From the NCBI GenBank assembly GCA_021229015.1, contig CM037787.1, positions 41,162,629-41,226,628 on the forward strand: a stretch of DNA of 64,000 nt, in the 5' to 3' direction. Of the stretch, positions 21,911-33,600 are shown in pieces. Position 1 is the stretch's first letter, and every line of letters starts with the position of its first letter. The notes under the pieces were generated by a model, which was not told where the DNA came from, did no database searches, and saw only the letters and a program-made list of their open reading frames with translations. The stretch is from Solen grandis (Eukaryota > Mollusca > Bivalvia > Adapedonta > Solenidae). Position numbers and translations under genes: made by a program.

Positions 21911-22464
21911 GAAATTTTACATTAATTACTTTTACTCATTCAGCCACGGTGACCATTCAGCTGTGATAAAATATACACGAAATGTAGTGTAATCCAAGAA
22001 CAGACGGTATCCGAGATGGAGCACATGTATAGTTAATAATTTATTTTATTCTCTCTCTCTCTCTCCTTTCTCTCTCTCTCTCTCCCAGATACCCGTCATC
22101 ATGCGAAAAAGAATACTGAAAATTTGTTTTGATTCATGAGTGAAACGTCAGTCTTATTTCTTTAGTTGTGTGTGTGTGTGTGTTTGATATATTTTATTGT
22201 ATCATTTTCTATTCATTGGGGTGTATGTTTGTCATTTTGTGCATTTGTCTATCAAGAAATAAGTTTCAGCTAAAAATAAGAATGGGAACACTTTTAATTC
22301 TTTGAAAAAATGTTTTGGATTCTTTTTTAATTGCTTTACTTTATGAAACTCTAATTCCACATGACTTTGTCACATACAATTTTTTAAGATAGTTCTCTTT
22401 CTTTAGTTTAGCAGATTAATTGTTCAAATAAATTGAAAATGAATTTTAGATAATTATATCGAAG

Positions 22465-23090
22465 TCCTCACCATAGTTTGGAGCTAGGTTGTAGGTTCGA
22501 TTTCCAAATCGCGACAATGTCGATAAAACGACACCTGTATGTCGCCACTTCCTGTTCCTGATTTTTCAGGACTAGTTGGACAAGTGTCAGGGTAATGTGA
22601 CTGGGTGTGTGTATAAGTGTCAGGGTAATGTGACTGGGTGTGTGGACAAGTGTCATGGTAATGTGACTGGGTGTGTGGACAAGTGTCATGGTAATGTGAC
22701 TGGGTGTGTGGACAAGTGTCAGGGTAATGTGACTGGGTGTGTGGACAAGTGTCAGGGTAATGTGACTGGGTGTGTGTACAAGTGTCAGGGTAATGTGACT
22801 GGGTGTGTGTACAAGTGTCAGGGTAATGTGACTGGGTGTGTGGACAAGTGTCAGGGTAATGTGACTGGGTGTGTGGACAAGTGTCAGGGTAATGTGACTG
22901 GGTGTGTGTACAAGTGTCAGGGTAATGTGACTGGGTGTGTGTACTAGTGTCAGGGTAATGTGACTGGGTGTGGTATCATGTCATATGTCCACTGCATGAC
23001 ATTGCAATGAAATGGAACTTAATATGCGGCATGCTGACACAGTCCCTAAATATCTGAAATACAGGCGGTAAGACGTTAAACCCATGCAAG
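22465..23090 (+). mobile_element. SINE-A copy interrupted by its own amplified internal segment
   Basis: The head GTTGTAGGTTCGATTTCCAA (B box) lies at 22487. The normal centre GTGTCAGGGTAATGTGACTG is present about 12 times in tandem. After the array the element resumes with GGGTGTGGTATCATGTCATA, the ATTGCAATG block and the tail GACGTTAAACCCATGCAAG. Confidence 0.85.
22570..22965. repeat. 33-bp satellite, about 12 copies, born from a SINE
   Basis: Unit GACAAGTGTCAGGGTAATGT plus GACTGGGTGTGTG, with G/T variation in GTGGACAA/GTGTACAA and one CATGG variant. It has no stop in one frame because the unit is 33 bp; the resulting repetitive reading frame is not a gene. Confidence 0.95.
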
Positions 23091-23094
23091 CTCT

Positions 23095-24955
23095 ACATAC
23101 AACTTTAAAACATTTTCCAGTGCTATTTCTATTTTTCTATTAGGCATAGAATACAGCGTCGCGAGTACCCACATCAATAAGTCCCTCAGAGCCATGTTCA
23201 AAGGCAGGCGGACATTTTATAGAAATATCGGTAAACAAGCTCATTACGAAAACATGGCTTTCTTGTGCCGTGATTCCAATCAAACAATATTTACATAAAA
23301 GCCCACTTAATACGCAAAGCAAATGTGGATAGAATGACTTTTTAGAATGCTTCCAATAATGGAAAATGGGCACGGGAATCCGTTTCGCAAAAAGCAAACA
23401 TTCTGATGTCCGTGGGAGTTCCAGTGATTCGTCGATATCGGTTTGTTTTCATGTGTACATCGATATTTCGATCCATCGATAGTGCCGATGACATCGTGCA
23501 GATATTCATATGTTTAACATGTAGCCTTGACATATTGGTCTCACTTTGTGGAGAGTATGGAGTAATTATAACACAGATATGGGTAACTGACTCGAGTACT
23601 TCACAGCGACTCGGATATCAATCATATCAATCAATTTATATCTTGATGAATATCTATTGACTGAACTTTAAATGGTGTCCGAAACAATGAGTTTTTCTGT
23701 GGAATCTGAGCTACAAATTTGTATAAATAAACAGAGGCGACCCAGATAAGATAGCCCCTGTAGGATCCGGGTCTTCTCGGCGGTTTGCCATTGCGTCAAA
23801 ATTATTCTATACGAAGTAAAGGGTTAAACATCGTTCGAGCTCCGTATTAATTAATTTCTGTTCAGATCTGTAAATGTTTTTACTTATCAATAGCCAATAT
23901 AGTTATTGTCGTGTCGGAGCCTTATGATATTTGTACAATATTATTTTTGCATTTCTGCGAGTAGTTTTGGATATTCAAGAAGTTTTCATTTCATATGAAA
24001 GGAAAACAAAGTCAGCCTATGGCGGCCATGTTTTTTTTTAATGAATCTAAATAATACGAGTTATCTTATCCAAGTTTTCAAAGGAAACTCTTTTTCTAAT
24101 TTATTTTCAAATTTGGTCGGTAAATTTGGTAAAGAATAGTTTTCCTTTTCCTTTCTTGTTTTAATCTGTTGCCACGGTAACACTATTTTTGCATGGAATC
24201 AAATTTTGTGACCAATTTTTAGAGATCATCATAGGGACATTCAAACAAAAAAGTTTTATTTCATCTGGATGGCGTTGTTGAGGAGATGTCCTTATTAGAA
24301 AATTGACAACAGCCGGACAGACGACACACATTGGCCGGTTATAACAGCTACACGTCTCACATTAAACACTCTTCGCTCAACGACTCTCTTACAAGCACTG
24401 TGTCTGGACAGTCCTTTTGTCTATATGTTAGATGAAATAATATATTTGTTGACCTTGATTCAATACGTGTATTGAACTCTAACATTTTGTTACAGACAGA
24501 ATCGGTTCCTGAGTGACAACCGCTAAATTGATAATGGGTTTGTATTGTTTCGTTTGCAGCACACTTAATGTTGAAATTCTGTTTTTGGTGAAACAATATT
24601 TAGACAATACCATGTTGATAAATTGACATCCAGTAAATTAAATAAATGTAAAATTGGATCGGAACTTTAACTGAACGTTCAGGTGTCGGGTTATTTTGAC
24701 TGTGCTAATCTCAGAGTGTCATACAATGAGTATCAACTCAGTTAATGAAAATATCGGCCATTATACTGTGGACTTACTCATATATTTTAGTAATGAAAAT
24801 GAAATGATATAGTTTCTGCTTTTTTCATCTGATTTGACATATTACTATTCTGTCAAAATCCAGTGAAAATTTGTTCAAGTTTAAACCAATGTCAAGGAAT
24901 TTCTTGGACACCCGCGTGAATTAATTAGAGGTGAATGCGGGAGATAAGTTTATAT
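23095..24955. other. Non-coding stretch
   Basis: No exon, RNA gene or transposon recognised. Confidence 0.5.
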
Positions 24956-24964
24956 AGTAAAGTC

Positions 24965-25130
24965 TATACAATAAGGCCATCATTCGGATTTTCATGTGAG
25001 GAAGCCTTCCAGCTGGCTTGCGGTAGGTCGGTGGTTCTACCCGGGGTCTTCCTCCACCTGTAATTAGCTGGACGTCGCTACATGACTGAAATACTGTCGA
25101 AGCGACGGTAAACTCAAATAGTCAAGTCAG
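24965..25130 (+). mobile_element. SINE-B copy
   Basis: CATTCGGATTTTCATGTGAG, CCTTCCAGCTGGCTTGCGG, CCACCTGTAATTAGCTGGAC and the tail ATGACTGAAATACTGTCGAA, GCGACGGTAAACTCAAATAG. The head is truncated. Confidence 0.87.
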
Positions 25131-26074
25131 ACAATAAGACCAGCATTGTCACCGGGTCTGAACAAATTGGTGGTCTTTTAATTGACTGTTAAGATTCTCG
25201 AACTCTAATGCAGCATCACGAATTGAAGAGCATCCATAAATAGGCTAAAATGGCTGTCAACTGCTTGCGTATTACTTTTATTTATTTTGATATATTCTCC
25301 TTGATAACATAAATACGCTAATGGTTCTCCCGTCATACATGCATGTTTATACTAGGTAATAGGATATCACCACTGATCGTGGGAATGTCAATACCGGATA
25401 TCCAAATTCATTGCCCCCTGACGGGCAAGCTGTACGTGCACCTGTTTGCTCGTACCATCGTTATACAATAGTTTGAAGCTTGCATGACGAGTTCCTGTTT
25501 AGGCATGTGACATTTTTTTTACAAATCATACATGAATAAAATGCACAACAATCGTCTTCATGTGATTTATCAATCATTTTATTATAGGCGTTGTAATGGC
25601 ACACAACGAAAGATAACCCTGTAACGATGCGTAAGCGGGAAAAACACTATCAGTGAAGCAGAATACTATGGATGAAATTGAGTGACGTAAGCTATACATG
25701 AAGTGCAGCAGTTCACGCACTTCTGTCATGTCATATGTCAATGTTTAATCTTAAAGGCATATGGCATATGGCTAATAAAAGTATGTCGTCCATTGAAATA
25801 TGTTCGGCTCTAACAGTGAAATGATATATTAGCCACAATATTCATTTTGATGTGGAAAACCAATAAAACAGTTCCAAATTACAAACCACTAGACTCTCCT
25901 TTACTGTTCTAGTTTATGCTTAACACAACATTAGGACTCTCAGCCGTTTGATGACATGTTGTATTAGGTTCTTCCTAAGTCTGTGATAGTGATTATCGTA
26001 AAGACTTAACTTTAAACAAATACTCGAGGTTCTGAAAATTATTCCTCTAAATATACTATCTACGAAATCGTTTA

Positions 26075-26385
26075 AATATTGTCGTTTATATTGAGAATAG
26101 TCGTCTCGATATTGTCGCTTAAATCGAAATTACAAAACTGTCATCTAAATAAAAAAAGTGTGTAAATAGCGTCGTCTAAATCCTGATATTGTTGTACAAA
26201 TATGAAAAATATCATAATATATTTGGTTAAATAAAAATATTCTTTTTTTTTCTTCTAAAATAATCGTCTAAATCGATAATAGACATAATGATTTTGTCGT
26301 CTAAATTTAATATACATCTATAATTCTGTTCTGTCGTTAAATTTTTTTGCGTCTTAATCGGAAATATTCGTCTAAATATTGAGGA
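26075..26385. repeat. Cluster of about 10 TCGTCTAAAT-like motifs
   Basis: Near-copies at about 26081, 26100, 26115, 26138, 26172, 26265, 26298, 26330, 26350 and 26369, all the same way round and separated by 15-90 bases. Either a decayed short satellite or a homotypic site cluster. It ends about 370 bases before the start codon at 26759. Confidence 0.6.
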
Positions 26386-26758
26386 GGTCCGAATACCTAG
26401 CTTTATATGAGCTTTATAATCATAGCAGATACACTGGAGCAATATAGCACGTGAACTTGGACAGGCAAGTCTGTACATGATACATGGTTTAAAAGCTTAA
26501 TCTTGAATACCGTTCGAATATCAATATTTTGTCATTAGATTTAAATGTATAAATAGGATTGCATCAATCAATTTGACTGAATAACGTTGAGCCATTTTAA
26601 ATGCTTAAGACTGATTCCGGCGAACGGAAATTAAATTAGCAACACATTTCAAATAATGCCAATGAAAACATCGATGAAACGGTGTCCCTCCTGCTCCCAT
26701 TCCATTGGCGTGTGATACAATACTTGAATATATTTCGACTTTTTTATTTTAAAGAAGC

Positions 26759-27091
26759 ATGGAAATCTCCCTGACATGGACTTTATTTTACATTGTTTTA
26801 TGTCTCAATTCATTACTTTACATTTCTGACTGTGAGGGTGAAAGTTTCAGGTTAGGTTCTTCTTTCTCTACTGGATTTCCCAGAGCATGCAGGGACTCGA
26901 GTGAAGGTTCCGTGACTCTGGACCAAGTTTCGTTGGGAACGTGTGTATACCAGTGCAGTGTGAGAAACTCGTGTGCTGCTCTGCAATATTTCAGGAAGTT
27001 GCAGAAGTGTTGGATGTTTCAGAATAAAAACGTTACCATAGAAACGGCAAGGACTGGCTGTCTGTTTGTCGAAAGAGCACAAATTGAAGAT
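26759..27091 (+). CDS. PAN-Sushi-CTLD gene exon 1 (signal peptide and PAN/apple-like)
   Basis: 111 codons, donor GAT|GTAAGT. The ATG gives a classical hydrophobic signal sequence, and no better upstream start is seen. Confidence 0.85.
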
Positions 27092-28609
27092 GTAAGTTTC
27101 TATGAATATAAAATAATCATCATTATCATCACTTTTAATTTCAACATATTTATTTCTATATTTTTCATTTTATTTAAGACATGGTTTTAATTAATTCTAT
27201 TCGGTGGATTATAGGGAAATATCAGTAGGTTATATTCTGATAATTTCACTGTTTTGAACAGTGAAATTATTAAGAAAACAGTGAAATTATCAGGAACTTG
27301 AACCCGACCCTATATTATAAACTCATCAGAGCGTCAAGAGTGCTGGGTTTTAAGCAAGAAATGACGTCATAAATAACGTCACGCACGCGAGGTAATCCCG
27401 CCAATTTTGACGTCTTTTGTGAACAACACAGCCAATTTCTGGCCTATAAAGCATTAAATAAAAAGAAATATTGTTTATTTTGGTGAAAGATCGATGTATA
27501 ATTTCATTCGTGAACATAACAACATGCATTTTCACTCGTGGCTTCGCCACTCGTGAAAATATCACTTTTTTTATGTTCACTCAGTGAAATTATTAATCGA
27601 TCTTACACCAAAACGTAGAATGATCCTCCATATAATAAAAGTAATAATAGTAGTAAGATTTGAATTTCTTTCATTTTCAGTAAAACATCATTATAGTAGT
27701 CATTGTTATAGAAGTAGTAGTTGTTGTTGTCATGGTAGACGTTGTTAAGTTGTAGCAACAGTATAAGCAAAATTGGCAGAATTTGACTTACTTTTCATCA
27801 TCATCATCATCATCATCATTAACTATGATTATTACTTATTATTATATCATTATTATTATTATTGCGATGTGATGATGATGATAATTACTGTTTAATTTAA
27901 AGCTTTTTGGTGGTTTATAGGTAATTATCAGTGACTTTAAAATGTTAATTTTACTGTTTCAAACAATGAAAATTACCATTTTTATAATTTTCTATTTTGT
28001 AATGGGACTTCTAAAAGACACTGTCGTCTTTCATGTATGGTTGTTTTTTTATTTTTATTTTAGACCGAATAACGATTAATACGACTTCGGGATAACAGGT
28101 AAAATTCATGATTAAGTTAGTAACACTGTGTAAAGCGCCGCAAAAAAGGCATTAAATAAAAAAAAAAAATGTTAGTTACAGTGGAATATTATTTTTAAAT
28201 CAGATCGTGAGGAGGATAATCAACATTTTCGAATGGATGACATCACTCGATGAATTAAACTTATGTTACACTGAAACCAACAACTACCCTCGATATTATC
28301 ATTTTTTTTATTATTCCTCATTATTACTATTACTGGTACTATTTCCATTATATTGTTATCATCATTAATATAACTATCATTATTTTATTACTGTGGTGAT
28401 ATTATCATTTTATATTATTATCATTATTATCTTTATAATTATTATTATAAATATTGTTATTATTATTATTATCATCATCATCACTATTATTATTATTATT
28501 ATTCAGTTGGCCTCGCTGTGTCAATGCGAGATGTATCAAGTATGCGACCCAAAAACTCGAATCTGCAGTACTGAAGGTAAAATCAGCAACAGATCAAATA
28601 TTAGCTATT

Positions 28610-28652
<43 letters not shown>

Positions 28653-29709
28653 AAATTAATGTAAAATTAAAAAAAGAGAAAATGACATACAATTGAATAT
28701 GTTGGTAATTATCATGTAAATAATAGGGGAAACAATGTGAAAATATACCTAACGAGTGTCTTTCAAGTAGAAAAACGTTTAGTTTCATCTATCTAGCACG
28801 TGATTGAAGTAAACAAAAGTGTTTTGATTTCATTACTCTCAATAAAACAATCGTGTGATGTATCATTCATACATGTAAGTATATAACAACCGTATGTAAT
28901 TACTCCATGTTGTTGCAAAATTTAACGCTGATCATTTTTCCACGACCTCCTTTTAATCAATATTTACTGTAACAAAATGGTCATTAACGTACCCTTGGGA
29001 CCTCCATTTATATAATTGTTTATTTCTTCTGTTGTAATAGTGCACTATCTGAGATTAAAGATTCTAACTAACAATCTTACCCCCTCTTATATTAATGATT
29101 TGGTACCTTCTTATGTTGGTGAGATATCTGATTATGACTTACGGGACAACGAAAATATTTCCTTGATTAATACAAGAACTTCACTTTTTCAAAAATCATG
29201 TATACCATCTTCTATAATGCTGTGGAATTCATTGAACACAAATACCAGAACACTGCCTTCACTTTGTAGTTTTAAAAATGCTATTAAAGAGATTCAATTT
29301 CTATTAAATTACCAGAGTAATATCTTACAGGAAATAGATATGAAAGTGTTTTACATGCTAGAATAAGAAATAATTGTAGTAATTTTAATGAAGATTTATT
29401 TAACAACCACTTGAGAGACAATCCCTTTTTTTCTTGCAATGATGGTATTGAAAATGCAAATCACTACTTTTTTACATGTAAAAACTATCAAGAATATCGC
29501 CATGAACTATTTAATCAAACTAGAGAATTCCATCTTTTAAACATTCATAAACTACTTTTTGGTGACAATAATCTTACTGATGATCAAAACAAAATTACTT
29601 TTTAAATCTGTTCATAAGTTCATAAGTAAATCAAAAAGATTTTGACACGTTTATTTGTTCAATTACAGACATCCTATTGTTTTTTTTATGTTTAATTATT
29701 TATGCCTGC

Positions 29710-29748
<39 letters not shown>

Positions 29749-32292
29749 CATACTCTCAATATTCACTCTTCATTTACTTTCTTTCTTTGTTCCTTCCATC
29801 TCAGTTTATTTTTGTTTACTCTCTACTTTCTAGTTTTATTTCATTTCCATTTATACTTTGTTAAAAAAATAACCAAGCAACTTATATAAAAATGTCTTAT
29901 AATATTGTAATGCTGTATGCCATTACCTTTTATGTACAAACTTTGTTATTCATGTTATAAGGGGAGGGCATTATCTAAGTTGGTAGAACTTGTACCCAAC
30001 CCTTTTTCTGTATATATATGAAAAGAAATAAAATAATATTAAACTAAACTATTAAAGATTCGTTCTTTCGTTCAGAGTGCAACAATCCGGCGCCATTTCT
30101 ACATGGCGGATACAGCGGAAATATGTATCGCGTTGGTTCCCGAATTAAGTACACGTGTAAAGATGGGTACAAAGTCATCACAGATCCCCTGATGACGTGC
30201 TTAGAGAACGGGCATTGGAGTCAAACACCATTTTGTGTGCCAGGTAAGGAGAGTTTTATCCAGTGTAAAACATTTCATTTATTATACTTTCTTGTAGCAG
30301 ACGTAACAATTAGTAGATGTCATGAAATTATTTCAGTCTCCTATTCGGGCAACTTTAATCCTCGCCTCTCATACACGCGACTTTTCGATAATTGTCGCGT
30401 TGTCGTGTCCATAAGTTATATCACAGTTTCCTAAAAGTCTCGCGTTGATTATAAAAACCTCATAACTGGGACTCGAACCTTCAACGTTGAGTGGTCCACT
30501 GACTAGACTAGAACCACTTGGTCAGGGATATCCCTTTTGTACTTTCTGCTCAGAATCAACAATGTTTCAAATAAAATCATAGCGCTTAGGTTATATTGCA
30601 CATTAGTTTGGAAAAAGAAAAATCAAATTTTAAACAGTAGCTTGGTTCAGGATATGCAAGTTTTATGATATAATTTTTGTCATGTCTGTTCATATATCTT
30701 TGATGAACTGTTGTTGTTGTATGTTGTTATTGTTGTTGTTGTGCTGGTGTTTACCGTACTTCAGTCATATAGTGACGTCTACTTCATTACGGGTGGAAGA
30801 ACACCCCGAATTCACAGAACTACCGTTAGTAGAAGCATCGATCTATGCAGGTCAGCTGGAAGGCTTCTTCACAGGAAATAATCGTGCGATCCTGGTGTTC
30901 TCGAAATAACTGCAGTGAGGAACAAAATGCCAGTGAGTCAGAAACTATAACCACTGGACCAAGGAGACCCCGGCAAGTATTTGCAGTATACAGTTGGACC
31001 TGCATTAAGCGGCCAATTTTAATATTACAAAACAACAACATTTTTATATATTTGACCTTCATACAGCGGCCAACTCTGTTAAACGGCCACTTTTTCATTT
31101 TCCTCTAACTGACCGCTAAAGACAGGTTCGGCTGTATTTTTCAATAGCAATACTCTTCCTGGTTCTGCACTGAGTTTGAATCTCTGTTTCAGAAAATAGT
31201 GCGAACTTCGAATCCTCCTGGTACGACTTTATCACCATGAGAGCAAACTGGACAGACGCCATCGTAAATAGCTCTACATTTTATAACCCGCACAAACAAC
31301 ACACGCATCATTTATTCTATGTTTTTGACAACATGACTGGGAATGATCAATTGCATCACACACCATAGAAGATACATTGTTATCATTTTCATTCTGTTTT
31401 GAAGTAACGTCACATTTACTTAGCCGGATAACGTATATGTCTCTCAACTATGAAAACCAGAAACTTATTTTTTTTTCAGAAATTTAAGATTTTTTTTTAA
31501 CATACCGTAAATAACTTGTATGCGGTTCTCAATGTCAGTAAATATTTGAGTTCTAATCCACCACAATACATTGAGCCAAAGAAATCTTATCAGTTTGAGA
31601 TGTTCAATGAAACACAGGCCTTGCACTTAACTGCGTTTAATGATTATCTGTATAGTGTTACCCTTTTAAACCAAGGTCGAATTCCATCAACGATACTTAG
31701 CGCTAAGTAAAACTTAAATACTTAGGGGCGAATTTCATTGGTCTTGTTTGCATAATAAAAAAACTTTGTATAAAATTAATGTATTACTTAGCGGTAAGTA
31801 TTGTAAGTGGAATTCGAGCCAACTCCTCAGCCAAAATCCTGGTTATTAAAAATAGGGTATGTGATTGGGCGGGCGTCAAACATGGTGACCTTGACTATGA
31901 CCTTGACTATGACATTGACTATGACCTTGACATTCTTTTGTTTTTCTAAGCTATGGTCTTCAAATGTGGACCACATTATAAACCTGCATAACCTAGCTGA
32001 TATATTATAGGCAGATCAGGTTTTATCGTTAACACTGATTTTCATGTCGATCCGAAAACAAGTTCTTACAATTTATACATTTTTTTTATTGTTCCTGGGT
32101 TGGACCAGTAGTTCGTATCATGGTACTTTTAATTCTAATCTTACTCCGGTGAGCGACACAGGGCTCTTGTTTTCAATATTTTAAACATGTTTTTCCTTTT
32201 GCAGACGTCATGTCAGGAGAATGGCGGCAACGTTGTCACGATCACAAGTCAAGCTGAGAACGAGTTCCTCAAAGTGGAGTTACAGAATCGAG
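26759..32292 (+). CDS. Secreted PAN/apple-like, Sushi (CCP), C-type lectin multidomain protein, 5' part
   Basis: Exons: 26759-27091, 28507-28576, 30076-30243, 31193-31263 and 32205-32292; phases agree at every join (0, 1, 1, 0, 1). Residues 1-26 form a signal peptide (MEISLTWTLFYIVLCLNSLL...). The rest of exon 1 is cysteine-rich and apple/PAN-like (TCVYQCSVRNSCAALQYF, KCWMF). Exon 2 adds a short C-rich linker (CQCEMYQVCDPKTRIC). Exon 3 is one Sushi/CCP module with four cysteines and the terminal Trp (NGHWSQTPFC). Exons 4-5 start a C-type lectin fold (SSWYDFITMRANWTDA, then SCQENGGNVVTITSQAENEF). The second half of the lectin domain, with the calcium/sugar motif, is not in the window; the model runs into an assembly gap. 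Likely an extracellular or surface recognition protein, function inferred from domains. Confidence 0.85.
27230..27610. mobile_element. Foldback-type repeat in intron 1
   Basis: AATTTCACTGTTTTGAACAG mirrors itself (27243-27270) and recurs as AACAGTGAAATTATCAGG. Near the other end ACTCGTGGCTTCGCCACTCG is a hairpin, followed by TCACTCAGTGAAATTATTAA. Several nested inverted repeats, no coding. Confidence 0.6.
27795..27870. repeat. (CAT)n and (ATT)n microsatellites
   Basis: Trinucleotide runs at 27798-27822 and 27838-27864. Confidence 0.9.
28280..28505. repeat. ATT-rich trinucleotide tract before exon 2
   Basis: Long ATT/ATC array that ends at the acceptor of exon 2. A (GA)n run follows the exon at 28613-28647. 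Confidence 0.9.
28507..28576 (+). CDS. PAN-Sushi-CTLD gene exon 2
   Basis: 23 codons plus 1 base; acceptor TTATTCAG, donor GAAG|GTAAAA. It sits between an ATT-rich microsatellite and a (GA)n run. Confidence 0.7.
29020..30050 (+). mobile_element. 3' fragment of a LINE (reverse-transcriptase C-terminal region and 3' UTR), frameshifted
   Basis: An open segment (from about 29040) reads LRLKILTNNLTPSYINDLVP, YDLRDNENISLINTRTSLFQ and SIMLWNSLNTNTRTLPSL. After one frameshift near 29320 it continues RYESVLHARIRNNCSNFNED, then FFSCNDGIENANHYFFTCKN. This is the C-terminal zinc-knuckle-like region typical of non-LTR retrotransposon polyproteins. It then has a (CT)n 3' UTR and ends TAATATTAAACTAAACT. 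5'-truncated, frameshifted and inactive; it sits in the intron before the Sushi exon. Confidence 0.75.
30076..30243 (+). CDS. PAN-Sushi-CTLD gene exon 3 (Sushi module)
   Basis: 168 bp in phase 1-1, the standard single-exon phase of a CCP module. Acceptor TCGTTCAG, donor CCAG|GTAAGG. Confidence 0.93.
30780..30975 (+). mobile_element. Decayed SINE-B-like copy
   Basis: GGTCAGCTGGAAGGCTTCTT, GATCCTGGTGTTCTCGAAAT and related blocks resemble a degraded antisense SINE-B head. Confidence 0.35.
31193..31263 (+). CDS. PAN-Sushi-CTLD gene exon 4 (start of C-type lectin domain)
   Basis: Acceptor CTGTTTCAG, donor ATC|GTAAAT (weak exon side). Encodes ENSANFESSWYDFITMRANW then TDAI. Confidence 0.75.
31675..31820. 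mobile_element. MITE with GGTCGAATTCCA terminal inverted repeats
   Basis: The left GGTCGAATTCCATCAACGAT is mirrored on the right (TTGTAAGTGGAATTCGAGCC). The inner TTAGCGCTAAGTAA / TTACTTAGCGGTAAG also pair. A longer relative is at 44541. Confidence 0.7.
31884..31937. repeat. 12-bp tandem repeat
   Basis: GACCTTGACTAT repeated about four times. Confidence 0.9.
32205..32292 (+). CDS. PAN-Sushi-CTLD gene exon 5 (C-type lectin alpha-1 region)
   Basis: Acceptor CCTTTTGCAG. Encodes SCQENGGNVVTITSQAENEF. The donor GAG|GTCATC is poor and runs directly into a (CAT)n microsatellite. Confidence 0.75.
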
Positions 32293-32352
32293 GTCATCAT
32301 CATCATCATCATCATCCATCATCATCGCCATCATCATCATCATCATCATTGT
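32293..32352. repeat. (CAT)n microsatellite abutting an exon donor
   Basis: Starts at the GT of the donor of lectin exon 5. Confidence 0.9.
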
Positions 32353-32354
32353 CA

Positions 32355-33226
32355 TTGTCATGGTCGTCTAAGTTGTAATTATCATCAGCAGCAACAGCAG
32401 GTTTTTTATTATTTATTAAATTTATTATGGATGTTAATGCTAACAAAATAATTACTTATTCTTACAATGATTTGAGGTCTTGGTATTCAGTATTTTTATA
32501 CACGGTTAAATATTGATTATATTTATTTCTATAAAATGTTCATAACTGTTCACCTTTTCTTATAATCGCGGACTTTGTGTATTGAGATTGAATGAATAGA
32601 TCTAAGTCTTGATTTTGCTGGGATCGAAAGTTTTAAATAAGCGTAAGTCTGAGCAAATAACTGTTTTGTAATAAATTTTCTTGAGACTATTTTCGGCAGT
32701 AAAGTGGCATGAACCTTTGAAAAAACACCTCCGTGTTCAAGTTTCAACAGGCGCAATGTTTCAGTTCGTAAGAAGTTAACTACAGTAAGAAAAGTTAGCT
32801 TGAGGGTACCACTCGGGCTGGAGGACTTTTTTGTAACACAAATCTTAATTCAGTTTACCTATAAACATAAACAGAACGAAAATACATGAATGAAATAATG
32901 AAAGTAATTAATGAGGCTATTTTTCGTCTTGGCACAATGCAGCAATTAAATATTACATCTATATTATTTAACTCTGTTTTTAAGATTGGGTTATACATTT
33001 ACAAGATTTAATATACATTAACATATTATTTCTTGTGCGCTTCCTTTTGATCTAAATACATATTTATGTAAATATTGTGAACTATAAGAGATCCGAGAAA
33101 AAATGCGCTTATTGTAAGCCGTTCATTAAAGAAATGTCAAGAATTTTCGTGTTACGACCAGATTTATATCATTGGGGCATTGCTTGAGAAATGTGATCCT
33201 CGTTTATACTTTTTGTTTTTTGTTTA
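32355..33226. other. Non-coding stretch before the assembly gap
   Basis: No lectin exon or other coding sequence seen. Confidence 0.55.
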
Positions 33227-33326
33227 NNNNNNNNNNNNNNNNNNNNNNNNNNNNNNNNNNNNNNNNNNNNNNNNNNNNNNNNNNNNNNNNNNNNNNNNNN
33301 NNNNNNNNNNNNNNNNNNNNNNNNNN
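33227..33326. other. Assembly gap, exactly 100 N
   Basis: A round 100-N run is the usual placeholder for a gap of unknown size. It separates a lectin gene without its 3' end from a NELF-E gene without its 5' end. Confidence 0.98.
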
Positions 33327-33477
33327 TCGGGAGTTACAATGACAAAATATGTTAAAATTAATTTGATTTCATTATCCCTGGATACTTACCAGAGCAAATC
33401 TGATATATGCATTGGCTATTGGGACCGCACCCTGTCCAAAAGTGTACAGACACAGATACGATATTCAAAGTCATTAA

Positions 33478-33600
33478 AAGCCACATGTCTACGGCGTGCT
33501 ACTGCAGTGTGGCAGAATTATATCTGTCTCAAGTAAACATTGTCTTCAAATGACTGAAATACTGTCAGCGAGATGTAAAACCCAATATACAAACACTGTG
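33478..33600 (+). mobile_element. SINE-A tail half
   Basis: CACATGTCTACGGCGTGCTA, CTGCAGTGTGGCAGAATTAT, CAAATGACTGAAATACTGTC and the tail GATGTAAAACCCAATATAC. A further SINE tail fragment (GCTGGACATTTCTCTATGAC) lies at 33735-33790. Confidence 0.8.

Larger units (their letters stand above)
18945..22455. other. Non-coding stretch with simple repeats
   Basis: No coding exon supported. Contains (GA)n at 19545-19570, poly-T at 19955-19970 and 20672-20692, a C run at 20495-20505, (CT)n at 22047-22085, (TG)n near 22168, a small inverted repeat at 20874 and a SINE-B at 21790. Confidence 0.55.

Noticed and set aside
22576..22947. Repetitive frame with CQGNVTGCV repeats, superficially a cysteine-rich repeat protein
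   Set aside because: It is the 33-bp satellite grown inside a SINE. No start context, splice context or stop-proximal coding sequence.
29655..29889. Leucine/serine-rich frames near 29700
   Set aside because: Translation of the (CT)n tract in the LINE 3' UTR.
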